Source: Sedimentitalea sp042687825 (lineage in GTDB: Bacteria > Pseudomonadota > Alphaproteobacteria > Rhodobacterales > Rhodobacteraceae). Taken from it: a stretch of 64,000 nt of DNA. The translations under genes and the position numbers were made by a program. Below the pieces are notes generated by a model that saw only the letters and a list, made by a program, of their open reading frames with translations, was not told the DNA's origin and ran no database searches. Below are positions 44,963 to 54,301 of the stretch, piece after piece. The stretch covers positions 62,001-126,000 of the forward strand of contig NZ_JBHUQE010000009.1 of NCBI RefSeq assembly GCF_042687825.1, written 5' to 3'. Numbering within the stretch: the first letter of the stretch is position 1; every line of letters begins with the position of its first letter.

Positions 44963-45719
44963 TCGTCTCTCTCCTGTCATCCGTGGCAGCCCAGGGGCGC
45001 ACCGGTCCGGTGCGCAGCCGGGTCAGCAACTGTTCGGTGAATTTCCAGATTGCGTCGTCATGAACCAGATGATGGGTCAGGACGCCATAGGGTTCGGCAT
45101 TGTCGGCCTCGCCCGTACGGCGCGCGGCCAGCTGGCGCACCAGCTGCGCGATCAGCATGTCCGGGTCGGCCAGCGAGCGGCCCGCACGCCAGGCGATCGG
45201 GTCCAGATGGGTATTGATCCGGGCCAGTCCCGGTGCCGCGAACGGCGCGTCGCGCGGCGTGAACGTGGACAGCATCCGGTATCCCGCACCGGCCAGTTCG
45301 GCCGGCAGGCCGGGTGCGATGCGGTTCCAGGGCGGCACGAACATCGGCACCATGCGCGGTCCGAACAGCCGCCGCAGGCGTTGCAGCCCCGCCGCCGCCT
45401 CGGCGCTCATCGCCGTCAGGGATCGATGGGCGCCGAATTCGGCATTCTTTGCGCCGTCCGGCGCGTGGCTGACATGCGCCCAGCCATGCACGACCGGGAT
45501 CGTGTGCGGCGCCAACGCCGCTGCCAGCGTCGGTTCGGCGCGCGCCGGGATCACCGCCAGATGCAACGGCAGGTCCAGCTGCGTCGCCATGTCCTGCAGC
45601 CGCTCCAGCGCCGGGCCGGGGGCGACAGCGTCATCGTCGCGCCACCACAGGGGCAGTGTCAGGCCGGATGCCGCCCAGCGGTCCAGTTCCGCGTCCAGTT
45701 GCGACCAATCCACCGTCAT
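44949..45719 (-). CDS. Polysaccharide deacetylase-like protein
   Basis: 256 residues without a signal peptide. LWWRDDDAVAPGPALERL near residues 24-41 resembles the first catalytic motif of carbohydrate esterase 4-type proteins (consecutive aspartates). HGWAHVSH follows, and FVPPWNRIAP resembles the R-x-P-x-W-type motif. It overlaps the glycosyltransferase gene by four bases, so it probably modifies the same glycan or a sugar precursor. Substrate unknown. Confidence 0.75.
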   Translation of the reverse strand: MTVDWSQLDAELDRWAASGLTLPLWWRDDDAVAPGPALERLQDMATQLDLPLHLAVIPARAEPTLAAALAPHTIPVVHGWAHVSHAPDGAKNAEFGAHRSLTAMSAEAAAGLQRLRRLFGPRMVPMFVPPWNRIAPGLPAELAGAGYRMLSTFTPRDAPFAAPGLARINTHLDPIAWRAGRSLADPDMLIAQLVRQLAARRTGEADNAEPYGVLTHHLVHDDAIWKFTEQLLTRLRTGPVRPWAATDDRRETNEPT

Positions 45720-46849
45720 GCGCGGGCGTCCAGCATGTCTTGGGCCAGTGCCACGGTCCGCGCCGCGCCGTCAAAGCACAATTGCGGCCCGTGGCGCGCG
45801 GGGGCGGTCAGCACCTGCCGCACCGCCGCGCACAGCCGGTCCGGCGTCAGATCGGCGGTGCGCAGGGTGGTGATGCCGGGCAGGTGCGACAGGGCCTCTG
45901 CGCGCAGGGTCTGTTCCACTTCGCGGCCGTCGTCAAAGGGCACGAAGACCGCCCGCGCGCCGGCCTGCAGCACGTCCAGCGCGGTGTTATAGCCGCACAG
46001 GCTGACCGAGGCGGCGACATGGGTCAGCATCTGCCGGAAATCCGGCCGTGCCGGCTCCAGTATCGCCGGCCCGTCGCCTTTTAGCGCGGCGATCCGTTGC
46101 GTCGCATCCGCGCCGCCGAACAGCAGCCGCCAGCGGTGTTCGGGCATCTGCCGCGCCGCCGCGCAGGCGCAGGCGAACAGCGCGTCGCCCACCGATCCGC
46201 CGCCGGCGCTGACCAGTATCTCGTCTTCGCCGGCGTGCTGCGGGTGCGGCCCCGCCGGGGCAGGGGCGACATAGCCGGTATAGCGCAGGCGCGCGGCCAG
46301 TGCCGGGCTGACCGGCCAACTGGCCTGCAACCGGGTGCTTTGGGCATCCGAATGCACCAGCACCGCATCGTAGTGGCGCGCGATGATTTCGTCGGTCGCC
46401 TCGGCCTTGGCGGGTTTGGAGGGCGGCGCCAGGATGTCGCGCACCGAAGACAGAACCAGCGGGGGCCGTGGCAGATCGCGGGCGCGCTCCAGCAGCGCCT
46501 GGAACTCGGCTGTCAGCACGCGCCGGCCAAAGGGGAACAGCTCGGTGATCAGCACATTCGGGGCGAATTCGGTCACCGCGCGGATCAGATCGTCCTGCCG
46601 CTGCTGCAGCAGGGCCGCGCCGGCCTCTGCGCCGGTTTCGTCCAGCAATCGCGTGAAATTCACCCCATCCGAGCGCAGCGGTGGCAATTGCCAAAGGCGC
46701 ACCTGGCCGATCTGCAGCTCGGGCAGGGGCAGACCGCCGCTGACCAGCAGCGCCGGGTGCCCGGCATCGCAAAAGGCCCGTGCCAGATTGAGCGCCCGGC
46801 GCAAATGGCCGGTGCCCAGCAGATGCGTGACCACGATCATCGCTCTCAT
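45716..46849 (-). CDS. MurG-like (GT-B fold) glycosyltransferase family protein
   Basis: 377 residues from the ATG at 46849, which overlaps the upstream stop by four bases. The N-terminal VVTHLLGTGHLRRALNLARA is the G-x-G-H-x-x-R loop of GT28/MurG-like enzymes, and VSAGGGSVGDALF and SLCGYNTALDVLQAGARAVF form the C-terminal nucleotide-sugar site. It resembles the first gene of the operon (49753-50961). It probably adds one sugar to a glycan or lipid acceptor in the cytoplasm; donor and acceptor are unknown. Confidence 0.82.
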   Translation of the reverse strand: MRAMIVVTHLLGTGHLRRALNLARAFCDAGHPALLVSGGLPLPELQIGQVRLWQLPPLRSDGVNFTRLLDETGAEAGAALLQQRQDDLIRAVTEFAPNVLITELFPFGRRVLTAEFQALLERARDLPRPPLVLSSVRDILAPPSKPAKAEATDEIIARHYDAVLVHSDAQSTRLQASWPVSPALAARLRYTGYVAPAPAGPHPQHAGEDEILVSAGGGSVGDALFACACAAARQMPEHRWRLLFGGADATQRIAALKGDGPAILEPARPDFRQMLTHVAASVSLCGYNTALDVLQAGARAVFVPFDDGREVEQTLRAEALSHLPGITTLRTADLTPDRLCAAVRQVLTAPARHGPQLCFDGAARTVALAQDMLDARA

Positions 46850-47427
46850 GCGCGCGGTTCCAGGCGCAGGGGGTCGGGGTCGGCGTCCAGCCGGGCCCCG
46901 TCGAGCGTCAGCAGATACAACCGGTTGCGCTTGATGCGAAACGGCGCGGGACCGTGGAAATCCCAGCCATGGGCGCGCGCCAGCAGCACCCGCATGATGC
47001 CGATGTGACAGACCGCCACCGCGTCCCGGGTCAGCGCCGCCAGCCAGGGGCGCAGGCGGGTTTCCAACTCGGCCGGGCTTTCGCCGCCGGGCGCGCGATA
47101 ATCCCAACCCCAGTCCTCGATGTGACGAAACCCCGAGGCCGGGTCGGTCACCAGATCGGCGCCGCGCAGACCCTCCCAGTCGCCCCAGTGCATCTCGGTC
47201 AGGGCCGGCGCGGTGCGGGGAGGGCGCCCGGCGACGATGCGGGCGGTTTCGGCGGCGCGCTGCAGCGGGCTGGACCACAGGTCGGCCCCGTCCCAGGGCG
47301 GCGGCAGACGGAACCCGGCCAGGTCCGCGCGGGCACCGTCATCCAGCGGGATATCGCTGCGGCCCTGGATGCGGCCGGCGCGATTCCAGGCGGTATGCCC
47401 GTGGCGCAGCAGGGCCAGCCGGATCAT
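46846..47427 (-). CDS. Histidine phosphatase family protein
   Basis: 193 residues. The phosphoglycerate-mutase-like motif LLRHGHTAWN near residues 7-16 carries the phospho-accepting histidine (RHG). SSPLQRAAETA, EMHWGDWEG and VCHIGIMRVLL supply the rest of the active site. Inside a glycosyltransferase operon, with four-base overlaps at both ends, it may remove phosphate from a sugar or nucleotide intermediate. Alpha-ribazole phosphatase is an alternative family name but no cobalamin genes are near. Confidence 0.88.
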   Translation of the reverse strand: MIRLALLRHGHTAWNRAGRIQGRSDIPLDDGARADLAGFRLPPPWDGADLWSSPLQRAAETARIVAGRPPRTAPALTEMHWGDWEGLRGADLVTDPASGFRHIEDWGWDYRAPGGESPAELETRLRPWLAALTRDAVAVCHIGIMRVLLARAHGWDFHGPAPFRIKRNRLYLLTLDGARLDADPDPLRLEPRA

Positions 47428-48515
47428 GCGCGCGCCTCCAGCAGCGGCGACACGGCAGACCAGAACGTCGCGCGGGCGCGGTCGGCCAGGTGGTTTTCGC
47501 TGATCGCCTGTCGCGCCGCCATGCCCAGACGGCGACGCAGGGCGGCATCGCCCAGCAGCGCGTCGATGCGCCGCGCCAGCGCGGCGGGTCCCGCCTGGGG
47601 CGCGGGATAATCGCCCGGTGCCAGCACATCGCGCACGCCGGGGCGATCCTGCGCCACCACCGGCAAACCGGCGGCCTGCGCCTCGAGATAGACCATGCCG
47701 AACCCTTCGTTCACGCCGGGCCAGAAAAACAGGGCCGCCGCCTCATAGGCGCGTGCCATGGCCTGCGCATCGAGCTGGCCCAGAAACCGCACGCGGTCGC
47801 CAAAGGGCGCCATCAGTTCGGCCACTTGCAGGCGGGCCGGGCCGTCCCCGGCGATATGCAGCCGCCAGCCGCTGTCCCCCAGATGCGCCAGTGTTTCGGC
47901 GATCAGCGCATAGCTGGCCAGCTTGTCGCCTGCCCGCATCATGCCCGCCGCCAGCATCGGCCGGTCCGGCGCGGCGCAATCGGCGGGGGCCGGCAGTGTC
48001 TGCCGGGGCAGAAAGGGCGGCAGGTTGACCAGCCGCTGGCCCGGTGGCGCATGGCGCTTCAGGGTGATCAGGTCATGCGCGGTGAGATAGAACACCAGAC
48101 TGGCGGCGTCGGTGGCGGCCTCGGCGCGGGCCGCGAACGCGGCCCAGGGTCCGGTCAGGCGTTTTCTGGCGCGGCTCGCCTCGATCTGCACATAGGGCAG
48201 GTTCAGCGCGGCACAGACCGCCGGCCCCAACAGGTCGGGGGCCTTGTAGTAGTTGTGATAGGTGACCCACAGCGCCGGCCGCCGCCGGGCAAGCGCGCCG
48301 ATCAGCCTGTCGATTTCGGTGCGGGCCTGGGCGCATAGCGCGGTCTGGCGCGCCGCATCGCCGGCCTTGTCATGCACCTGAAATTCGGACACCAGATCGA
48401 CGCTGGCGGCGTCGCCGCCAATGGCCGCCCGCAGCGCCCGGCCAAAGGCCCGGTCGCCTGAAGGTACCGGATGTGTCGGCGGTTTCATCGGCGCGTAAAA
48501 GGCCACGCGCCTCAT
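47424..48515 (-). CDS. Family 4-type glycosyltransferase
   Basis: 363 residues, GT-B fold. The C-terminal half carries the GT4 donor site: IAGDGPARLQV, VRFLGQLD, FFWPGVNEGFGMVYLEAQAAGLPVV-type (FWPGVNEGFGMVYLEAQAAG). The N-terminal acceptor half has APMKPPTHPVPSGDR. It overlaps the genes on both sides by four bases. It should transfer a nucleotide-activated sugar to the operon's glycan. Confidence 0.88.
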   Translation of the reverse strand: MRRVAFYAPMKPPTHPVPSGDRAFGRALRAAIGGDAASVDLVSEFQVHDKAGDAARQTALCAQARTEIDRLIGALARRRPALWVTYHNYYKAPDLLGPAVCAALNLPYVQIEASRARKRLTGPWAAFAARAEAATDAASLVFYLTAHDLITLKRHAPPGQRLVNLPPFLPRQTLPAPADCAAPDRPMLAAGMMRAGDKLASYALIAETLAHLGDSGWRLHIAGDGPARLQVAELMAPFGDRVRFLGQLDAQAMARAYEAAALFFWPGVNEGFGMVYLEAQAAGLPVVAQDRPGVRDVLAPGDYPAPQAGPAALARRIDALLGDAALRRRLGMAARQAISENHLADRARATFWSAVSPLLEARA

Positions 48516-49756
48516 CGCTCGGAACCGTCCCGCATGAGGTCGGTCAGGCGCCCGGACAGGCGCGCGATCCCCGGCGACATGGTGAATTCGGTACGCAGCC
48601 GGTCCAGTGCGGCCTCGGCCATCGCTGCGGCACGCTGCGGATCGGCGGCCAGCTCCGCAATGGCGGATGCCAGCGCAGCGGGCGTGTCCTCGACCAGCGT
48701 GCCATGGGTGCCGTGGGCGATGAATTCCGGGATCGCGGACACCGCCGTGGACAGGATCGGCAGGCGCTGGCTGGCCGCCTCCATCAGCACGTTGGGCAGC
48801 CCGTCCCGGTCGCCGTCACCGGCAATGCGGCTGGGCAGCACGAACAGGTCCGCGCCGCGCATCGCCGCGATCACCTCGGGCTGGTCGCAGGCGCCGCGCC
48901 AGGTGATGCGATCACTTATCCCGGCATCGCTCGCCTGCCGCGCCAGCGGCGCCTGCAGCGCGCCGCCGCCGATATGGGTCCAGTGCCAGTCCAGCGTGGC
49001 AGGCAGTTGCGCCAAGGCCGCGATCAGCCGGTCAAAACCCTTTTTCTCGACCAGCCGGCCCACCGATACCAACCGCAGCGGGTCGCCGGGTTGGCGCGAT
49101 GCACGCCGGGGCGGATCGGGAAAGCGCGACAGGTCCAGCCCGTGATAGATCAGGTCGATGCGCCCGGGATCGGCCGCCAGGCTGCGCAGTTGGGCCGCGC
49201 CATAGGCGGTGCAGGTGGCGCCAAAGGTCGCGCCGCTGCCATCCGCCGAGAGTTTTTCCGCGATCTCCCAGTCCGGCGAGGTCCAGATGTCCTTGGCGTG
49301 GGCGGAAAACGCCCAGGGCAGATCGCGCATGATCGCCGCATAGCGCGCGACCGAAGCCGGGGTATGCAGGAAATGGGCATAGATGCCGCGCGTGTCGGCG
49401 GGCAGCTCGGCGGCCAGCACGCAGGCCTGGCCAAAACGGCGGATGCGGTTCCTGTCGCGGTCTCGCGCCAGATCGGCGCGCCAGATGTCATAGGCGCGCC
49501 CATAACCGGGTAGGCGCCGCGCCACCGCGCGCGCATGCCAGATGCGGGCCGGCTCGTCGTGCAGGTATTCCGGCAGATAGCGCACCTGCGCCTTTAGCCG
49601 GTCATGCAGCGGATGGGTCTTGGCGTCGGTCGGGTAGCGCAGCGACCAGATGTCGAAATCGAACCCGGCCTGTTCCAGCGCCACCAGTTCCTGGGCGATA
49701 AAGGTCTCGGACAGGCGCGGCCAGCCCTTGACGACGACAGCCAGCGACGCACTCAT
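48512..49756 (-). CDS. Family 4-type glycosyltransferase, exopolysaccharide-type
   Basis: 414 residues. The N-terminus KGWPRLSETFIAQELVALEQ and the segment IYAHFLHTPASVARY match colanic-acid-type GT4 enzymes, and LVSVGRLVEKKGFDRLIAALA plus LPSRIAGDGDRDGLPNVLME form the donor site. It overlaps neighbours by four bases at both ends. Probable role: sugar addition in polysaccharide or glycolipid synthesis. Confidence 0.9.
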   Translation of the reverse strand: MSASLAVVVKGWPRLSETFIAQELVALEQAGFDFDIWSLRYPTDAKTHPLHDRLKAQVRYLPEYLHDEPARIWHARAVARRLPGYGRAYDIWRADLARDRDRNRIRRFGQACVLAAELPADTRGIYAHFLHTPASVARYAAIMRDLPWAFSAHAKDIWTSPDWEIAEKLSADGSGATFGATCTAYGAAQLRSLAADPGRIDLIYHGLDLSRFPDPPRRASRQPGDPLRLVSVGRLVEKKGFDRLIAALAQLPATLDWHWTHIGGGALQAPLARQASDAGISDRITWRGACDQPEVIAAMRGADLFVLPSRIAGDGDRDGLPNVLMEAASQRLPILSTAVSAIPEFIAHGTHGTLVEDTPAALASAIAELAADPQRAAAMAEAALDRLRTEFTMSPGIARLSGRLTDLMRDGSER

Positions 49757-50961
49757 TCGGCGGCCTGCTCCGTCGATCCGGACAACAGCGCGGCAATGCG
49801 CCGGGTGACATAGTCAAGCCCGTCCAGGAGACCGCCGGACATCGCCTGCGAGGGCAGGGGCTGTCCCGGCAGGGCGCGGATGGCGTGGATCATCGAGGCG
49901 GCCGTCATGCCGTCGCGGGTCTCGTCCAGCATCCGCACCAGGCCCAGATCCTCGGCGCGGCTGGCGCGGATATATTGTTCCAGGCGGGGCACCGTGCGCG
50001 GCACGATGACGGCGCGCTTGTCAAAGGACAGCACTTCGCAGAACGTGTTATAGCCGCCCATGCTGACCACGCCCTGGGCACCGGCAAACAGCGTCTCGAT
50101 CTGCGATTCAAACCCGACGGCGGTGACCCGGCCGTTCAGCTTGCCGACCCGGGCCTCGAACTCGGCGCGGGTGTCGCCGGACAGGAACGGGCCATAAACC
50201 AGAATCGCGCGCGGTGTCAGATGCGGGTCCTGTTCATAAGCCGACAACACCTGATGGACCATCGCCTGCCCGTCGCCGCCGCCACCGGGCGTGACCAGGA
50301 TATAGGGCTGCTCGGGTGGATCGTCCGCGCTGCTGACGCTGCGCCGCAGATAGCCGGTCCAGTGCATCCGGCGCCGCGCCGCGTCGGTGAGGTCAAGCCC
50401 CGCTGTCGGGTCATAGATCGAGCGCAGCCCATAGACCCAGATCTCGTGGTAATAGGTTTCGGTGGCAGCGATGCCCCCCTTGCGGTCCCATTCGGCGGCC
50501 AGAACTTCGGGGTCGTCCAGCACGTCGCGCAGACCCAGCACCAGACGCGTGCGGCCGGTGCGCGCCAACAGGTCCAGCGTCGGCAGCAGCTCGCCGCGAA
50601 ATCCGGTGGGTTCCTTGTCGACGATCAGCACATCCGGGTCGTATTGCTCGGCCGTGGCCTTGATCAGCCCGGCGCGCAGATCTGTGGTCTGTTCGATATC
50701 CATGCCCATGGTCTGGGATTCATAGCTGCCGTCGCGCAGCTTGGTGACGCCGGGCAGGCGCACGTGATCGACCCGCGAGGGAAAGGTGAACCGCCCGGCA
50801 ACGGGCGATCCGGTCAGGATCAGCGCCGAGGCGCTGGGATCGGCGCGGGTGATCGCCTCGGCAAGGGCGCGCGACCGGCGCAGATGGCCCAGCCCGAACG
50901 TGTCGTGGCTGTACAGCATGATACGCGGCGCGCGGCCATCCGGGGCGACAGGACGGTTCAT
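49753..50961 (-). CDS. MurG-like glycosyltransferase, first gene of glycan operon
   Basis: 402 residues. Residues about 14-34 contain YSHDTFGLGHLRRSRALAEA, the GT28/MurG-type loop. VTPGGGGDGQAMVHQVL and VSMGGYNTFCEVLSFDKRAV form the C-terminal nucleotide-sugar site. The ribosome binding site is weak. A run of six further genes follows with overlaps of 4-14 bases (to 44486), so this is the operon head. It shares layout with 45716-46849, suggesting duplicated enzymes with different donors. Confidence 0.85.
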   Translation of the reverse strand: MNRPVAPDGRAPRIMLYSHDTFGLGHLRRSRALAEAITRADPSASALILTGSPVAGRFTFPSRVDHVRLPGVTKLRDGSYESQTMGMDIEQTTDLRAGLIKATAEQYDPDVLIVDKEPTGFRGELLPTLDLLARTGRTRLVLGLRDVLDDPEVLAAEWDRKGGIAATETYYHEIWVYGLRSIYDPTAGLDLTDAARRRMHWTGYLRRSVSSADDPPEQPYILVTPGGGGDGQAMVHQVLSAYEQDPHLTPRAILVYGPFLSGDTRAEFEARVGKLNGRVTAVGFESQIETLFAGAQGVVSMGGYNTFCEVLSFDKRAVIVPRTVPRLEQYIRASRAEDLGLVRMLDETRDGMTAASMIHAIRALPGQPLPSQAMSGGLLDGLDYVTRRIAALLSGSTEQAAE

Positions 50962-51281
50962 CCGGGCAACGTCAATGGCGACGTCAATGGCGACGGCAAG
51001 GAAACGGGCAGGAGAGTGGCCCCTGATCCGTACAGCACGGGGGCAACGAACGGGTCCCGTCGCAATTCGATCTCCATGTCTCGCCCCTTGTTACGGCGCA
51101 CCGGCGGTGCCGGCCCGGGTCAAAACGTCCTTCCGGTCGGGCGGGAATGCGTCTGCCGGGCCAATTCGCTTCCTAGTATTAAAACTGGGCTTGAATGCAA
51201 ACCATAAACTGCTCACGACATGACACCATCCGGCGATGCGGTTTGCACAGACAAACCCGCTTCTATAGCTATTGATTAACC
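50962..51281. promoter_or_regulatory. Divergent intergenic region (320 bases) with a 12-base tandem repeat
   Basis: It separates the minus-strand glycan operon from the plus-strand MscS-type gene and should hold both promoters. ACGTCAATGGCG is present twice in tandem (50969-50980 and 50981-50992), right in front of the glycosyltransferase start. An AT-richer stretch around 51175-51290 is the better place for promoters. No specific -35/-10 pair could be called. Confidence 0.45.
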
Positions 51282-53669
51282 ATGCAGTTTGGGAATTGGC
51301 TCGGGATGCGAAAAACTCTGTTGCACGCGGTGCTGTCCGCGTTTCTGTTCGCGATGCTGGCGGTTTCGGTCTCGGCACAATCGCTGCCGGGACTGGGGGG
51401 CGGCGGTTCCGGGGACAGTGCCGCCGCCGACAGCGACCTGAGCGCGGCGATAAAGCAGGCAGCGGAAAGCGGCGTCAACGTCATCGTTCTGGACGGCAAC
51501 GGCCAGCTTGTCGCGGCGGTTGCGCCGAAACAGACGGCCACCGATACCGGCCACCCGATGGAAAAGACCTCGCGGCTGATGTGGGCGCAATCCGAGGTCA
51601 AGAAGTTCCGCGAGACGCTGCGCGAGCGGCTGGCGGCCCTGCCCAATTCGGTGAACGAGGTGGCGTTCATCCTGCGCGCCACCAGCCCGGATGGGCGCAT
51701 CATGACCTATGTCGAGGTGCTCATGTGGAGCATTGCCCTGTTCGTCCTGGGCTATGTCGCGACGCGCGAGATCTATGGCAAGCGCCTGGTCCGCAACTTT
51801 GTCGTGTCCAAGGTGCGCGAGGCGCCGCAGGGCTATCGCGAAAAGATGCCGTTTCTGGTGTTCCGCTTTTTCATGGGGATCGGGGGCACCTTGTTTGCCA
51901 TGCTGGTGGCCTATGTCGCCGGCAGCCTGATTTTCGGACCGGTGGACGACCAGTCGATCGAACTGACCATCGCGGCGATCTATGCGACCTTTTTCATCTC
52001 GCGCACAGTGGCAGATCTGTGGCGCATGCTGCTGTCGCCCTTTCTGCCGCAATACCGCATTCCGGTGCTGTCGGACAAGGATGCCAAACGGCTGTATCGC
52101 TGGGCCTGGATGCTGGCCAGCTACAGTATCGCGTCGATCATGTTCGCAACCTGGATCGCCGATTTCGGCCTGAATTATAACGTCTATGCCATCCTTTACG
52201 GTGTGCTGACGCTGGTCGGGGCCCTGGCCAACATCCTGATGGTGCTGTTCAACAGGCGGGCGATTTCGAACGCCATCCGCGGCGGCAAACCCGCGGCCTC
52301 GGTGACCTGGCTGACGCGGGTTCTCTCGGTGGCCTGGGCGCCGCTGGTAATCGGTTATGTAATCTTTGGCTGGTTCGAACTGGCCTTTGATCTGGTGCTG
52401 GAACAAGAGGTGTCCGTGCCGCTGATTGCCGGCGCCTATGCGGTGTTCCTGTCGATCATCGTGGTCTATGGCGTCATCAACTATGTGATCGAACGCTTTT
52501 TCGACCGCAGCCGCGCGGTTGAAAAGATCAACAGCGAGCTGGCCGCCGCCGAGGCCGAGGAAACCGCCGCCGAGGGCGAGGAGCCAAAGGTGCTGCCGCC
52601 GCAGCACGAGATCATGACATACGAGGCGTTGGCCCGCCGTGTCGCCGGTATCCTGGCCTTTGTCGCAGGTGCTTACGCGATGCTGCGGGTCTGGGACCCG
52701 GAAAACCAGGTGCTGCCGGATTCGGTTCTGGGCGATCTGCTGGATGTGATCAGCATCCTGTTCATCGGCTATATCGTCTATAATTTCTTCCGCATCTGGA
52801 TCGACAGCAAGATCGCCGAAGAAACGGTGGATGAGGGCGAGGCGGAACTGGGCGATGAGGGCGGCGGCGGCAGCGCCAGCCGTCTGGCCACGCTGTTGCC
52901 GCTGTTTCGCGGTGCCATCCTGGCGGTGGTGGTGGTGGCGATCGCCCTGACTGCGCTGTTGGAACTGGGGATCAATGTCAGCCCGCTCTTTGCCGGGGCC
53001 GGGGTGGTCGGACTGGCGGTGGGCTTTGGCGCCCAGACGCTGGTGCGCGACATCTTTTCGGGCGCGTTCTTTCTGGTCGATGACGCCTTTCGCAAGGGCG
53101 AATATATCGACATCGGCGATGTGAAGGGCACGGTGGAAAAGATCTCGGTGCGTTCGTTCCAGCTGCGCCATCATCTGGGGGCTCTGAACACCATTCCGTT
53201 TGGCGAGATCAAGGTGCTGACAAATTATTCGCGCGACTGGGTGATCATGAAACTGCCCCTGCGGGTGACCTATGACACCGACGTGGAACGGGTGCGCAAG
53301 CTGATCAAGAAACTGGGCCAGGAATTGCTGGATGACCCGGTGATCGGCGACAATTTCATTCAGCCGCTGAAAAGCCAGGGCGTGATCGAGATGCAGGACA
53401 GCGCGATGATCATCCGGGTCAAATTCATGACCAAGCCCGGCGATCAGTGGCTGGTGCGCAAAAAGGTCTACGAGGAGATCCGCGCCCTGTTCGCCCGCGA
53501 GGGCATTCATTTCGCCCATCGCGAAGTCACCGTGCGGCTGGCGGATGCCAATCCCAACGATCTGACACCGGACCAGAAAGAGGCCGTGGCGGGCGCGGTA
53601 CAGGGGGCGATCGACGAGGATTACCTGGACGATATCGGCCCCGGCGGCGGCAGCGGCGACGACCGCTAG
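51282..53669 (+). CDS. Large MscS-family mechanosensitive channel
   Basis: 795 residues (ATG at 51282; the in-frame ATG at 51306 gives a cleaner signal peptide, MRKTLLHAVLSAFLFAMLAV). A periplasmic N-terminal domain of about 130 residues is followed by several transmembrane helices, an Ala/Glu-rich cytoplasmic insertion, then the MscS core: VSPLFAGAGVVGLAVGFGAQ (pore helix) and FFLVDDAFRKGEYIDIGDVKG (beta domain), ending in an acidic Gly-rich tail. It should open under membrane tension at osmotic down-shock. The stop overlaps the convergent gene's stop in a CTAG. Confidence 0.92.
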   Translation: MQFGNWLGMRKTLLHAVLSAFLFAMLAVSVSAQSLPGLGGGGSGDSAAADSDLSAAIKQAAESGVNVIVLDGNGQLVAAVAPKQTATDTGHPMEKTSRLMWAQSEVKKFRETLRERLAALPNSVNEVAFILRATSPDGRIMTYVEVLMWSIALFVLGYVATREIYGKRLVRNFVVSKVREAPQGYREKMPFLVFRFFMGIGGTLFAMLVAYVAGSLIFGPVDDQSIELTIAAIYATFFISRTVADLWRMLLSPFLPQYRIPVLSDKDAKRLYRWAWMLASYSIASIMFATWIADFGLNYNVYAILYGVLTLVGALANILMVLFNRRAISNAIRGGKPAASVTWLTRVLSVAWAPLVIGYVIFGWFELAFDLVLEQEVSVPLIAGAYAVFLSIIVVYGVINYVIERFFDRSRAVEKINSELAAAEAEETAAEGEEPKVLPPQHEIMTYEALARRVAGILAFVAGAYAMLRVWDPENQVLPDSVLGDLLDVISILFIGYIVYNFFRIWIDSKIAEETVDEGEAELGDEGGGGSASRLATLLPLFRGAILAVVVVAIALTALLELGINVSPLFAGAGVVGLAVGFGAQTLVRDIFSGAFFLVDDAFRKGEYIDIGDVKGTVEKISVRSFQLRHHLGALNTIPFGEIKVLTNYSRDWVIMKLPLRVTYDTDVERVRKLIKKLGQELLDDPVIGDNFIQPLKSQGVIEMQDSAMIIRVKFMTKPGDQWLVRKKVYEEIRALFAREGIHFAHREVTVRLADANPNDLTPDQKEAVAGAVQGAIDEDYLDDIGPGGGSGDDR

Positions 53670-54028
53670 GCCCGACCCGGACCCGGGCTGGCGATCAACG
53701 CGCCGGTGCTGGCCAGCACACAGGGCTTGCCCAGCCGGGCGGTCAGGTCGGCGCAGCTGTGCCCCAGAAAGGCACAGGTGCACAGCCCGACACCGGTGAC
53801 ATCATTGATCAGAACCAGCCGCGTGCCCTGAAATTCCAGCCGGAACCCCTGATCCGCCAGGGCGGTGATCAGACTGTTCCAGTCCGGCGCATTGGCAAAG
53901 GCCGGACCCAGATGGCAGGCCAGCGTCACCGCGGTTTCGCAATCCAGCGCGCTTTCCTGTCTGCCGCGGGGGCGGTCTGTCCAGACATTGGGCACGGGCT
54001 GATCGGGGCGGGAAAACAGAATACTCAT
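53666..54028 (-). CDS. Small hypothetical protein
   Basis: 120 residues from the ATG at 54028 (a TTG two codons earlier is possible). There is no signal peptide. It has a mixed alpha/beta look with GFRLEFQGTRLVLINDVTG and four cysteines in the second half (LCTCAFLGHSC, KPCVLAS). I do not recognise a family. The stop codon overlaps the MscS stop on the opposite strand through CTAG. Confidence 0.6.
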   Translation of the reverse strand: MSILFSRPDQPVPNVWTDRPRGRQESALDCETAVTLACHLGPAFANAPDWNSLITALADQGFRLEFQGTRLVLINDVTGVGLCTCAFLGHSCADLTARLGKPCVLASTGALIASPGPGRA

Positions 54029-54301
54029 TACCAAACTCGTCTCGATTTATGACTGTTACATAGAAACTGTTTCATTTGTGTATCGAAATAATGTGGCATT
54101 TTAGGGGAATGGGTCGGGCAAATTCCCGACAAATTTGTCCTAAATGGGGCACGATGCCTTTGCCGCCCCCCGTGCTGGGACCGGCCGGCCCGAGGTAAAC
54201 GGGCCGGAAAAGATCGTCTTGGCGGTGGGGATAAAGGACGCCCGCCGTGCTGCGCCGCCGTGCTGCGCCGCCGGCGTCAGGCGCGGCGGCGAGCGGATGG
54301 C
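54029..54301. other. Intergenic region with hairpins between the hypothetical gene and the ABC operon
   Basis: 273 bases. The AT-rich part near 54035-54110 is a likely promoter for the small minus-strand gene. Inverted repeats: GTCGGG/CCCGAC at 54113-54118/54125-54130 with six bases between, and CCGGCCCG/CGGGCCGG at 54185-54192/54200-54207 with a seven-base loop. A 13-base sequence is tandemly duplicated near 54242-54267. The second hairpin lacks a T tract on either strand, so termination of the ABC operon there is unproven. Confidence 0.5.

Noticed and set aside
51276..53783. An 835-codon open frame on the minus strand
   Set aside because: It is fully antisense to the MscS-type channel, whose domains are clear; the translation is His/Asp/Arg-rich and unlike any family.
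54185..54207. Terminator of the ABC operon
   Set aside because: The stem is good but no T tract follows on the minus strand; it is reported only as a hairpin.
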